DNA of 64,000 nt from Ostrinia nubilalis (lineage: Eukaryota; Arthropoda; Insecta; Lepidoptera; Crambidae). The stretch covers positions 3,173,001 through 3,237,000 of the forward strand of contig NC_087117.1 of assembly GCF_963855985.1 (NCBI RefSeq), given 5' to 3'. The position numbers and the translations under genes were made by a program. Below the pieces are notes generated by a model. That model was not told the origin of the DNA. It worked only from the letters and a program-made list of their open reading frames with translations, and did no database searches. Below, piece by piece: positions 35,101 through 45,262 of the stretch. The stretch's first letter is position 1, and each line of letters starts with the position of its first letter.

Positions 35101-36126
35101 AATGGACTTCTAAAAAGCACCAAAGCGCACAGTCTCCCCCTTTTTCATCCAGCTACCTCTCTGATGTCATCGGTCCATCGGGCACAAATTAATGTAGAGA
35201 AATAACTTACATTGGGATAGTTGAAGTCGAAGCTTGGCGCTGGATCAGCTCTGGTCATCCATGACATAAATAACAGCTGTAAAAAATATGCTCTGCTTTA
35301 TATGTATAATTACGAACTTTCATCCACTGCTTTGCTCATTCAGTCTTAGGTCTGTATTACAGTTGGTTGAATATTAATATGTAAGCGATTAACCCATAGT
35401 AGTCGATCCGTGCCGGATTGGCTGACTCGAGATCTGAGGAACCTACCCCCATAGACAATTAAAAAAAAAAAATACTTTTTGATCGAATCCAAAATTGAAT
35501 CCGTGATAAGTCCATACAAAAAAAGGCCTTTCGACCATTTTATTTTCGAACTAGCCTTTACCCGCGGCTTCACCCGCGTGAAATTTACTTTGTCACAGAT
35601 AGTCATAAATTATAGCCTTTATGTTATTCTGGGTTATAAACATTAATACTGTAAAGTTTTGTTAAAATCCGTTCAGTAGTTTTTGCGTGAAAGAGTAACA
35701 AACATCCAGACATCCAAACTTTCGCATTTATAATACCTATTAGTAGGATGGTTTGGTATTAAAATTCGTACTTTGTCTAGACCCACTGGACTGGACTTGC
35801 ACTGGAATGGTGAACCCACTCGTAACACAAGCATAGCAAGCTTGCCACGAGGGGTTAACGAGACTTAAAAAAAACAAATATCAAGATAGGGTCTACTAAC
35901 TTTTGAATAGTTTGAAGAAATAGCTCTCGTCCACTCATTTTGCCAGAAAAAAGAACTGTATTTTCGACCCATAGTTAATTCGGGCATCAAATCGCATGAA
36001 AGTGCGCACATTACACAGATTCGGTATCGGCCGATTCTCACAAAAAAGCCAACCAAACTGTCGACCAAAAAAGTCTTGAAACTCAAAAAGATAGAAACTT
36101 ACCAAAAACACATCTAAAATCAACAT
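26178..36126 (-). CDS. Secreted protein of unknown family, 10 exons, 362 residues, basic linker and Cys-rich tail
   Basis: Exons: 36126-36103, 35276-35211, 34318-34253, 33584-33450, 31418-31347, 29955-29824, 28947-28832, 28129-27972, 27133-26950, 26313-26178. They sum to 1089 nt with no internal stop. Exons 1-2 give a signal peptide (MLILDVFLLLFMSWMTRA) split by an intron. Residues 91-111 are extremely basic (RIKRRAK, then RRRGHGGRRRGRQR), with likely proprotein-convertase sites; exon 6 has a run of seven lysines. Residues 166-340 form a conserved-looking domain (PGVIFRIHMSEAILKMQYR, VINDEITKFEDL, PPVLHCDAATC). The last exon ends with C-x3-C-x3-C-x5-C-x3-C-x3-C. I do not recognise the family. 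Exons 2-6 are all phase 0 on both sides. Confidence 0.82.
26757..26907 (+). mobile_element. RTE 3' end
   Basis: CATGGTGGACCGACGACATC to the tail ATGATGATGATG; immediately 3' of the penultimate exon of the unknown secreted gene. Confidence 0.7.
27655..27803 (+). mobile_element. RTE 3' end
   Basis: GGTGGACCGACGACCTCATA to ATGATGATGATGATG. Confidence 0.75.
29106..29252. mobile_element. MITE family B copy
   Basis: CGGTCGAGTTAACTGCGCACC and inverse GCGCGGTTAACTCGACCG. Others: 6652-6712, 8295-8445, 60851-60996. Confidence 0.75.
31540..31690 (-). mobile_element. Third tRNA-derived SINE family
   Basis: Minus strand contains GGGTTCGACTCCCACC and the tail TGGGCTCACTCGTAACACAAG-type sequence. Tail fragments recur at 33625-33690 and 35805-35870. 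Confidence 0.65.
32139..32144 (-). terminator. AATAAA just after the stop of the intronless relative
   Basis: The hexamer lies three bases beyond the stop codon, mirroring the parent gene. This supports the copy being, or having been, a real transcript end. Confidence 0.55.
32148..32756 (-). CDS. Intronless relative of the host gene's C-terminal domain, nested in its intron 4
   Basis: One uninterrupted frame aligns with exons 6-10 of the surrounding gene: TYPEPVKD versus TYDPPVKD, NPGVIFRVRMSDAI versus RPGVIFRIHMSEAI, VVMDEITKFHNL versus VINDEITKFEDL, PPMLQCDAAECNSVVFVDS versus PPVLHCDAATCTSVPFIDS. It lacks the four introns of the parent and stops before the Cys-rich tail. The frame is open from about 32756 but its first ATG is at 32579, so either translation starts there (143 residues) or an upstream exon is spliced on. 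An AG at 32754-32755 would join it in phase 0 to exon 4. AATAAA follows the stop at once. Confidence 0.7.
   Translation of the reverse strand: MQPQDLTTRFLLQNIRTFNTINGPKLRERPHHYTYPEPVKDRILEFSTTTKKPGILPDQMNPGVIFRVRMSDAILRIKQRMYEDPERHIEADIIYTNLIKKVVMDEITKFHNLLLMYKTDKSIKEHLGECGGRIYKFISYMSIKVHIYCLFDALWIDGNPYVIGDEYSVTPVEVPPMLQCDAAECNSVVFVDSITEPKDVEE
33735..33940 (+). mobile_element. RTE 3' end
   Basis: GGCAGGAAAGTTCTTGAATG through GTCCAGCAGTGGACGTCTTT; it ends in a GAACGAACGAAG-type tail. Confidence 0.75.
34480..34850 (+). mobile_element. CR1-like LINE 3' end
   Basis: Encodes LFNKLPQTVVELPIHKFKAH and KKGYYKVDDYLKDKNVWDA, stop, then the common tail TTTCTTGCGCTGCTTCTTCT. Tail pieces recur at 36835-36960 (minus), 41259-41395 and 58138-58262; a minus fragment with TLNKFKKAVNELFLK is at 8795-8925. 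Confidence 0.7.
34960..35066 (+). mobile_element. RTE 3' end
   Basis: GAAGGCGCTGGACACAGGCC to (ATG)n. Confidence 0.72.
35548..35755 (+). repeat. Lepidopteran dispersed repeat (CCGCGGCTTCACCCGCGTG type)
   Basis: Contains AAATCCGTTCAGTAGTTTTTG and ACTTTCGCATTTATAATA. Head fragments at 14855-14890 (inverse) and 15775-15835; a variant with GCGGCCGCCCGCGACTTCGT at 54488-54540, 9567-9615 (inverse) and 1015-1065 (inverse). Confidence 0.65.
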
Positions 36127-37117
36127 AGTCTACGTTTCCACCGACCCCTCGGCAAGAAGCGACTGAAAATGGATTCCCAAAATAAATAACTATTACACAC
36201 CTGTTACATTTCTAACTGCCTATTAATTTTTACGATTTTATTGCTTTGCCAATTTGTTAGACTGAAGCAATGAAGTTAATTGCTAGAGTACACAATTGCT
36301 GTAATAAAAGGCACAGGCACTTTTCAATAGAGCCTTTTTGTGGAATCAGAATTTACCAATTTGGTTTAAGCTGAAAAAAATAACCAGTAGACGAAGTGTG
36401 GGCAGGCCCCTCACTAGACCGACCACCAACTTCGGACTCCTATGTTCTTCTGATTAATTTCGTTGCAGGTCCAATCACAGTTTAACTTCCCCCGGGACAA
36501 ACTTGACCTTCACTGGTTGGGTTATGGCGGTCAGCTGTAGATCCTGGTTACACAGGTTGCAGCGGTGGGAACGAGTGGGTATCCTTGGGGGAGGCCTTTG
36601 TTCAACAGTGAATAGATTAATCCTTCAAGGCCCGCGAATCTAGACACAATAGATAATCAATTGTTATGACATTAATTAATGCCGTCTGGGACTCAAGCGG
36701 TTAACATCAATCCCATTCCCGTGGATATCGTAAAAAAAGCAACTAAGGGCCAAAAAATAAAATATGAGAACATTAGGCCGTATCAGGGGATTCAGGGGTG
36801 CTGGCCAGCATAGAGAAGGAGTGTAAAACTCATAAACACTCATAAATTCATTTATTTTTGTAAATAGGCTTTTAAAAAGCACTTTTACACGTCCCAGTAT
36901 TAACCCTACCACTGCTTCGGGACAATAAATGGGCCAATGCTGTCTCTAACAGTAGGCTAAATCCTCCATTTACCTTTGGTCAATTAGAGAGCTCGGTAGA
37001 GCCTCGTAGCTTAATTATAAGCTTTGACTTTGAATTTAATGAAATGAATTTAATAACCAGAACGTCTATCACACGAGTCAGGATTGAAAAGAAACGTTAT
37101 TTCAGTCTCATATCAAT

Positions 37118-37123
37118 TTATTT
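37118..37123 (-). terminator. AATAAA downstream of the 37.2-kb terminal exon
   Basis: GGAAATAAATTG on the minus strand, 64 nt after the TGA. Confidence 0.55.
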
Positions 37124-37186
37124 CCATCATCAACCCTCTCCGACGTCATCACAAGTCGTGACGTCACGCTCTCTTCACAGGTGACG

Positions 37187-40100
37187 TCACAGGCTGTTCA
37201 AGCTACGGGCTTCCGGCGTGGACGACAAGTGGATGGTGGCCGTCACTCGATCACGCCAGACGGAAGGGAAGCGGAGCTCTTCATCTGAAATGAAGAAAAC
37301 AAAACAAAATTAAATAGGGGGCTTTATGTATGGGCAGGGCACTATACGCAGAACAGACGGCCAATGGGGCAGCAAGGTTCTGGAATGGAGGCCATGTACC
37401 GGAAAACGCAGCGTCTGACGTTCAACCACAAGGTGATCCGACGACTTCATAAAAGTAGCAGGAAGACGCTGGATACAAGCCGCTACCAACCGATCATTAT
37501 GGAAATCATTGGGGGAGGCCTATGTTCAGTAGTGGACGTCATGTGGCTGAAATGATGATGATGAGGGAGTTTAACAATGCCCTGAGGAGTCATCCGCTGA
37601 CTGACCCCGCCGCGTTTCATTGGAGGGACCTTCGAACCTTAACTTCGAACTCCTATGTTCTTCTGATTAATTTCGTTGCGGATCCAATGACAGCTTAACT
37701 TTCCCCCGGGACAAACTTGACCTTCACTGGTTGGGTTTTTATTGACTGTCAAGTTGTAGATCCTGGCTACACAGGAGTTGCAGCGGTCGGAACGAGAGGT
37801 GGGATTAGTGACCTCGCTCTTACCTGGACCACTCTAGTTCGAGGAGAGGTCATTCGACGGGAGACTCTGAGGCAAACTTTGCTTTCTCTGGTTGGATTTT
37901 TATTGGGGGTCAATCTGTAGATCCTGGATATACAGGAGTTGCAGCGGTGAGAACGAGAGGTTTCAACTGAGAACGAGAGGGAATCGTTCCATACTAGGGG
38001 ATCAGACACCACGAGTCAATTGGGCATTCTTGTGCTGGGATGAACCCGTGACCTTTGGCGTAGTAGACCAGATAGAAGTATTTTATTAATTACAATCATT
38101 GATGTAAAGGCTTGATAAACAAATAAATGAACACTCATAATGAACGGATACCATGCGTCATGTAACCTTACAAGGTGACCTTGTATTAATAAACACAATC
38201 AATGCCTTTACACATTGCTATTTTTTACTGAATTTGTTCCATTTTTTAGCCTAGTCATTACTTGACGTCAGATGAGATGTAGGCCAAGACCGTGCTCATA
38301 AAAAATATCATGCTAAAGCAATCCAAAGCTAGACATAGGACTCCCCCCGCGATGACTTGAAGGCCCGTCCATCTGCCGCCATTCACTATAACTATGTTGG
38401 CGGCGTGCTCAGATGATGCCCTCAATGTGCGAGGGGGTTTGCCGCGAAGATCGGCTACGTAAGCCATCTTCAGGCATACCAGCGCCGCCAAGACACATAA
38501 CTCAAGTAACATAATATTTAAATTATGTAACATTGAACGTCATTTCAACAAGTCTGTTTTCATTATTGTATTTAGACAGAGTGGTCTGATCCTAACACAA
38601 GTTGGTAAAACTTAAAAGGATTAGATCCAAAACTTTGTTATGTGACTTGTTTGTATGAATAAAATATTTTGTATTTTGTAACACAGCTAGGAGTCGGAGT
38701 GGTCGCCATGGCCGAAATCGGTCGGATGGATCATCATCATCAGAATTAAAGGAACTACGTAAGTATTTAGTTTCAACCTAATGACGTCCACTGCTGGACA
38801 AAGGCCTCCCCTAAGGATATTCACAAAGACCGGTCCTGCGCTGCCCGTATCCAGGCATTCCAGGCGCAACCCGCTCTTCACTAAATCATCTGTTCACCGA
38901 ATGGGAGGCATATTATCATAGCTGGGCACCGTTAATCAAATAGTTAACTTCGTTAATCGTTAAACCGTTAATAAAAAAATTAACTTCGTTAAACGTTAAA
39001 ACGTTACATTTCGCAAGATTTAACGCAAGTTAACGTTAATCGTTAATCCGTTAACACATGACAATAAAACGAAAAAAATAACTGTATGCAAGGTTTAAAT
39101 AATTTCGAAAGCTTGTATCGCGCATGGAATTTATTCCTCTTTTATGTTTGCGCTACAAGCTTTAGAAATTATTTGAACCTTGCATAAGTACAATATTTTT
39201 TTTCGTTTTAGTACAACTGCATTTCAGAATAAAAACTTGTTTTTAAAAACGTTTTTTAATTATTATAATTTTATTTTACACTTTTTAGTAGTATCTCAAT
39301 CTCAGAGCCTTGGTTCAATAACAATACAATTCAGTAGCGGCGTAAGGGGGGGGCGGTGGGGGCGGTCCGCCCCGGGTGCCAAGCATCAGGGGGTGACACA
39401 AGTCGCGCAGGATTAGTACTCACTGGCGCATCTGCATAGCAAATCTGCGGTCTATGTCATGATACGGGTGCGATTGTCTTTCAATCTTCGGTAGGTAATC
39501 CCAAAATGGGGGGGTATTAGGGGGTGCCTTAGGACTTATGACGGGGGGGGGGGGGGGGGGGGTGATCGCCCCGGGTGCCAACGGAATTTTTTTTCTTCAA
39601 ATTACTTATTGTAAAGAAAACGTAATAACTTTTAAACTAAGCGGTATATCCTGATAAAATAAAAACAGTAATAATGATAAATAACAGGCGATACTAAAAA
39701 AATACATAAAATACACAAAAAATGCCAACAAATAATAAAAAATGATACTTTTTGAAAAAAATCTGCTTAAAAATTCGTGTTTTTTTTGGTTATTTTATAA
39801 ATTTCTCCAAAAAATGCCCCTATAACAGGTGGTTTTTATTACTTTGTATTATTTTCTATCGTATTATCTTTGTAAAACCAAAAATCGCATGTCTCTATCC
39901 CTATCACAACATTAGCTATGATCGTTTGAACAAAGGCCTGCCACAACATTATTCTCCGCTACAGGTAGAGACAATTTTAATTTTAACTAATATGCTTATT
40001 TTACTTCGAAATCTTTTGTTTTTATTTGAAATCTAACTTGTCTTTATCAAAATTACAAATCTAGAGCCATTTTCAGATTTGTTGTTAACGAAGCGTTGAA

Positions 40101-41678
40101 TGGCGCGCCCGGAGAGGCTTAGTTCAAACGATCATTGCAAACGTTGTGATAGGGATAGAGACATGCGATTTTTCGTTTTACGAAGGTAATACGATAGAAA
40201 ATAATACAAAGTAATAAAAACTACCGGTTATAGGGGCATTTTTTGGAGAAATTTATCAAATAACCAAAAAAACACGAATTTTTAAGCGGATTTTTTTCAA
40301 AAAGTATAATTTTTTTATTATTTGTTGGCCTTTCTTGTGTATTTTATGTATTTTTTTAGTATTGCCTGTTATTTAGCATTATTACTGTTTTTATTTTATC
40401 AAGATATACCGCTTAGTTTAAAAGTTATTATGTTTTCTTTACAATAAGTAATTGGAAGAAAAAAAATTCTATAAAAAATTAAAAAAAAATCTCAAAAATT
40501 TTTGGACCTCTTTTTTGTCGATAAAAATAGGTCTAGTTTCATCTATTTTCATATGTACACTTTAACGTGACTCACACTGTATACATATTCCGTTCGGTGA
40601 TCATATTTTTACCGTCATCAGTTAACTTTAATCGTCATGTGTAAATGCCATTTTTGTTGTTTATGCGTAAGGTCTCATACTATGCACTTGACCGACTTTT
40701 ATTACAATTTTATGTCCGACTAATAAAGAGACCCTTCGCTACCAGATTGGCTGTCTCCCAATGTCCCTAGATAAAGAATTTTAACGGATACGTTTCGTGA
40801 TCGTTCGTTAGTTTGGCATTTTTTACGTAGGTACTACTAGAGCCGATCAAGAAATGGGATTTTACGACTTAACTCTACATTATACTAGAGTCTAGTCTTG
40901 TCTGATTTCTCAATCTCAAATCTTCTGAAATCAGACAGACTGATTTCTCGTCAAATCGTGATTTTTTTATATTTTTAACTGTGTAAATATAATAAATATA
41001 AATAGATAGCATGTAAAACCGCAACTGCTTGCTTACCTTGACCTAATATTATGGCCTGCGGACTTTTGGGACTTTGCGGACTGCGGGATTTGAATGCAAC
41101 TTCCCCTTTTCAATTATTTTCAGTAAAAAAAAATGCTTTTAAAAGTTTGTATTTAAGATATTTGGAACTTAAAAACGAGCTGAATTCCACTGTATCGCGT
41201 CGTAGCAAGACTCGCATTTATTTAAATCGTCTTGCGGAGTAATTCTTCTGTACCTTGGTACTATTACTTATTTTGTGCTTGTTCTCAGCACCCAGCCAGC
41301 CAATGTCCCGAAGTGGTTAAAGAGCAAACTATATGGGACGTGTATGTGCCCTGAAAAGGGGCTACATAGTAATAAAGAATTTGAATTTGAATAGATTTCG
41401 TTTTAAAGCCAAAATTCCGCAGGCCATAAGATCAGCCGTCGACCAGCACTTAAAAGTTCAAAATATTTGCCGCCAGAGGCACTAGTGTCCACAAACTAGT
41501 AATCTAAAGTAAAATGCAAATAATGACCTGCTTTTTCTTCGGATTCCCTCTTCACACACGGCTTAGAAGTGGGCAGATAATGTTTATCGCCTAACACACA
41601 GCCTAAAGTGGTCACAAACTCATTCAGCCGTTTAATTGTTATTGTCTTCGTCAATTTCCCAGAGGCCACAGTTAACAT
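37187..41678 (-). CDS. Possible two-exon small gene (82 residues), function unknown
   Basis: The terminal exon 37284-37187 has a strong acceptor (TTCTTCATTTCAG), phase 1, reads DELRFPSVWRDRV and TATIHLSSTPEARSLNSL, then a stop, and has AATAAA 64 nt downstream. The best upstream partner I see is 41678-41528: ATG in good context, MLTVASGKLTKTITIKRLNE, VTTLGCVLGDKHYLP, donor GCAG|GTCATT, also phase 1. Joined directly they give 82 residues. The donor is weak and further exons could lie in the 4.2-kb interval, which is otherwise repeats. I do not recognise the product. Confidence 0.42.
37330..37566 (+). mobile_element. RTE 3' end
   Basis: TATGGGCAGGGCACTATACG through GGAGGCCTATGTTCAGTAGT and an ATG tail; 45 bases right of the 37.2-kb terminal exon. 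Confidence 0.75.
37635..37975 (+). repeat. Dispersed repeat, two partial copies in tandem
   Basis: GTTCTTCTGATTAATTTCGT, then AGATCCTGGCTACACAGGAG. Further copies: 28628-28790, 30080-30262 (inverse), 36440-36562, 61970-62125. Confidence 0.65.
38765..38920 (-). mobile_element. RTE 3' end
   Basis: TGACGTCCACTGCTGGACAA through TCACTAAATCATCTGTTCAC. Confidence 0.65.
38928..39325. mobile_element. Truncated copy of the GTTAAC-rich hAT-like element
   Basis: It starts CATAGCTGGGCACCGTTAAT, contains the GTTAACG arrays and the inner segment ending near AGAGCCTTGGTTCAAT; the far TIR is absent. Confidence 0.7.
39583..40476. repeat. Long inverted repeat (about 350-bp arms, about 190-bp loop)
   Basis: Left arm 39583-39933 is the near-perfect reverse complement of 40120-40476 (for example GGATAGAGACATGCGATTTTT, quoted here in part, in opposite senses). 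A third single-arm copy lies at 43400-43860. In the putative 4.2-kb intron at 37.3-41.5 kb. Confidence 0.88.
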
Positions 41679-41849
41679 TCTCCAAAATATTCTTCAGTAA
41701 CTTATAGTATTTACCGCCAAAGTTCACAAGATCACGAAAACACAAAATTCTTGCTGTCAAACGATTTTGACGTCTTTTTTTTTTGTTTTGTGCCAGGTTC
41801 AGAGTCCGAGGTGGGCACTTGCAAAGAGGTTGCAGTCCAAACGAGTTTG

Positions 41850-41943
41850 TTTACATTTTCGTTGAGTCACTGTATTAATGCGATTTTGTGAATTTAAAAT
41901 AACAAAACTGTAGTTAGAAGCGTAGATACGAGGAAATATTAAG
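41850..41943 (+). other. Candidate non-coding first exon (plus strand), left boundary unknown
   Basis: The sequence ends in a strong donor, TATTAAG|GTAAGTAAC. It lies back-to-back with the minus-strand ATG at 41678. No transposon hallmarks were seen between 41.68 and 41.95 kb. It could be a leader exon, possibly of the CLIP-only gene at 49.35 kb, which needs an upstream non-coding exon. Confidence 0.3.
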
Positions 41944-43399
41944 GTAAGTAACTTTATTTTATAATTACCTAAATAAAATCATTAAAAAAAACTATAGAAG
42001 TTGAGTTTTCGTCACTTAAAAGCTTTTATAGCCTGACCAGGAACATAAAAACCCTGGCATAGAGGCGCGTCAATTGCATTTGATAGTGCAACACTGAGTA
42101 CAGTCGTACCTGTGTTAAATTAATTGGCTAACTTTATGTATCAGGATTCAGGATTACGGGCTAATTTGATATTTTCATAAATTAACGAAAAAATATTATT
42201 ATAGGTAACCTGATTTAAATAAATTAAATTAAACCATCAATCGAGCTAGTAGATTTATTTTATTATTCATCAATAATCAAATTCAGAACTTGAATATTCA
42301 ACTGCAATGTCTGCTCATGAACGCTTCAAACTCGGTACTTCTTTCCCAATCCCATACAATTCAATTCTTAGAAAGTGACAAAATTTTTAAAATAGGTAGT
42401 TGAAACAAACCACAGCTAATTTTCATAGTGGACTGTACTATACGATAAACATGTCAATCAATTTGACAACCTTTGTCGGAAACATTATTCAATGAAAATA
42501 TTGTCCGAACCCTTAGTATTTCTCTTCGACAAATACTTTAACACATTGTGAACCACTTTTCTTTCACGACTATAAAAATATTTTAGCAATTTAATTCATA
42601 AAACCAATTGCGCACATTTAAAATAAAGTTTGTTTACACTTTGACAGCAATAGACTGACATGCAAGGTGACATGTCAATGAAGTTTTCAGTTACTGTTGC
42701 CATTAAAAGAAATTAGTACCATTGGTTTTCCGCAACATGGCGAGGGTTTTTATGTTCCTGGTCAGGCTATACTGATGATTCACAAATAAAAAAAAGGTTT
42801 TAAATCAAAATTATTAAAGATATTAAAAAATAGCAAAATTATAACAAAATATAAAGTCAAACAAACAACGGTAGTTGAAAAAAAATTGTCATTAACTACA
42901 CAAAAATTGGCATTTGAAACTTTAAACAATAAGAAGTTATAAAAGAAAAATCAATCTTTACCTATTTAAAAACAACAAAACTAACACATAAATAGTAGCA
43001 CAAACAACACAATATTTAACTACCTCCTAATCACCAAATTCATTAAAAAGTTAAGAAAAACAAAACACTATCTATGATTCTAACTCTTTTTAGAAACTTC
43101 AAAAATAAACTCCGTTGTGGCTAAACGAAAACCGCGAAAGCCAAGAAAAAAATAGATAAAAAAACACTACGCACGCGCACTATAGATTGCATTAAATGCA
43201 ATAAGGTGTAAAACTGGTTTAATAAATACACAGATGGTCGGCCGGCCGAAGGCGTACTGGTAAACAGGCCATTTTCTTTAGTTCAAGACGCAAGCAGAGG
43301 TTAGGCTGTTTACACACGATGCAGTTATCTTGTATAACCAATCAATTGACATACTTTTTAACAGAGATGATGATTATGGATATCTGTAACCGTAACCGT

Positions 43400-43860
43400 A
43401 ACCGATCATAGCAAATGTTATGATAGGGATAGAGACATGCGATTTTTGGTTTTACAAAGATAATACGATAGAGAATAATACAAAGTAATAAAAACCACCT
43501 GTTATAGGGGCATTTTTTGGAGAAATTTATCAAATAACCAAAAAACACGAATTTAAAAGCAGATTTTTTTCAAAAAGTATCATTTTTTATTATTTGTTGG
43601 CATTTTTTGTGTTTTATTTATTTATTTAGTATAGCCTGTTATTTAGCATTATTACTGTTTTTATTTTATCAGGATATACCGCTTAGTTTAAAAGTTATTA
43701 CGTTTTCTTTACAATAAGTAATTGGAAGAAAAAAAATTCTATAAAAAATTTAAAAAAAATCTCAAAAAAATTTTGACCTCTTTTTTGTTGATAAAAATAG
43801 GTCTACTTTCATCTATTTTCATATGTACACTTTAACGTGACTCACACTGTATACTTAGCA
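43400..43860. repeat. Single-arm copy of the 40-kb inverted repeat
   Basis: GATAGGGATAGAGACATGCG through CGTGACTCACACTGTATAC, colinear with 40130-40585. Confidence 0.85.
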
Positions 43861-44619
43861 CAGATATCCGTAACCGTAACCGAAACTTTCGGATATCCGA
43901 AATAAAAAATATCCGTAACCGTAACCGAAACCGGCATAATATTATTCCAATATCCGTAACCTTATCCATAACCGAAACTACATAGTCATAACATCCCTAC
44001 TTTTTAAGATACTTATCTGTGAAAATGATGACCCCCGATGACACCCGTCCTTACTAAATTACAAATTCGAAAAACGTTGTCTTTTTGTTAGGCTCTCACG
44101 CTAAACCACTTATCTGATTTTAATGAAAGGTACAGAGTTAGTTTGAGTCCCAAAGAATATAGGATAGTTTTTATCCCGGTTTTTGAATAAGGTATCTTCT
44201 GAAGTCAACCACACGTCCAAATTATTAATTAGCTAATGGTAATTTTAACAACAACTCTTCAAATTTCTCCTTCTGGTAAATTCTTTAACACTGTCGTAAT
44301 TTTTTTATTTACGCAGTCCATCGTAGTTTCACTACAGATAAAAACATTTTTCAAATAACAGCTGCATCGTGTTCGGGTGCCCTTAGATTGTTAATACACA
44401 CGGACAGACAATGAATAATAATTGTGTTGATTATCACAATTGGCTTATTGTAGTCAATAAGTAGATAGTGTACATACAGTTGTGGAAATGTACATGACTA
44501 CATAAAAAACATATTAAAAACCATATATCATCAAGCATTGCGTTTGTATGGGATTTCAAACGCACAATTAACCTTCTTTTTGTTTTCTAGCTATTGTGGG
44601 TAGTTTTTAAGTCATATAA

Positions 44620-45200
44620 GGCTGATGGGGCAGCTAGGTTCAAAGGCCAAATTACTGGTAAGCTCATCGTAGGACCGATGACCTCATAAAGTTAGCGGGA
44701 AGGCGCTGCACTGGATGCAATGTATAGTGTATGTTGTAGATGCGGGGGGTGCTGTGCTGTGCTATACCCCGGGTGCCAATCCATGCTACGCCGCCACTGT
44801 CCAGCAGTCGTGAAACCATTTGAAGTAAGTTAAAAGTGTTGAGTGTTGAAAAAAATCAAGTTGTCGCAGGGTTTGAGTTGTAGCAGGGGTTGAGTTGTCA
44901 CAGGGGTCGAATTGTCCCGGGGTCAAGCTGTCGTGCCCTTTGAAGTTGGTCAAAAGTGATTTTGTATGTATTTTTTCAGGGTTGCTCATGAATTTTTATT
45001 TTTGATATAACTTTTCTGAGACATGTCACACTTGAGCTGTCATATAATAAAATTATAGTATTCAATTCAATTTATTCATTTAAAGATAACAATGATCCAC
45101 ATGGTTAGTAAATGGGTGCCTTATGCAACTGGCCACTATGGAAATCATTGGGGGAGGCCTATGTTCAGCAGTGGACGTCCTGTGGCTGAAATGATGAATG
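44620..45200 (+). mobile_element. RTE remnants (about 44620-44715 and 45120-45200)
   Basis: CCGATGACCTCATAAAGTTA and GGGGGAGGCCTATGTTCAGC stretches; the second ends ATGATGAATGAA. Confidence 0.6.
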
Positions 45201-45262
45201 AAATTATTATGACTTTTCTCAAAAGATAAGCGATGTTGACAATATCCTGATCCAAACAGTAG

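Noticed and set aside
38258..38533. Secreted protein with NGGRW, like the start of a vitelline membrane outer layer (VMO1) domain
   Set aside because: The same DNA (AGTGAATGGCGGCAGATGGA, TTTGCCGCGAAGAT) recurs at 22.0-22.1 kb and further matches at 21.5 kb and 38.7 kb show it is a dispersed repeat.
39332..44800. One 5.4-kb element bounded by CAGTAGCGGCGTA and TACGCCGCCACTG
   Set aside because: The ends look like the two termini of one family, but no flanking duplication was found and the interior holds unrelated repeats; more likely two separate fragments.
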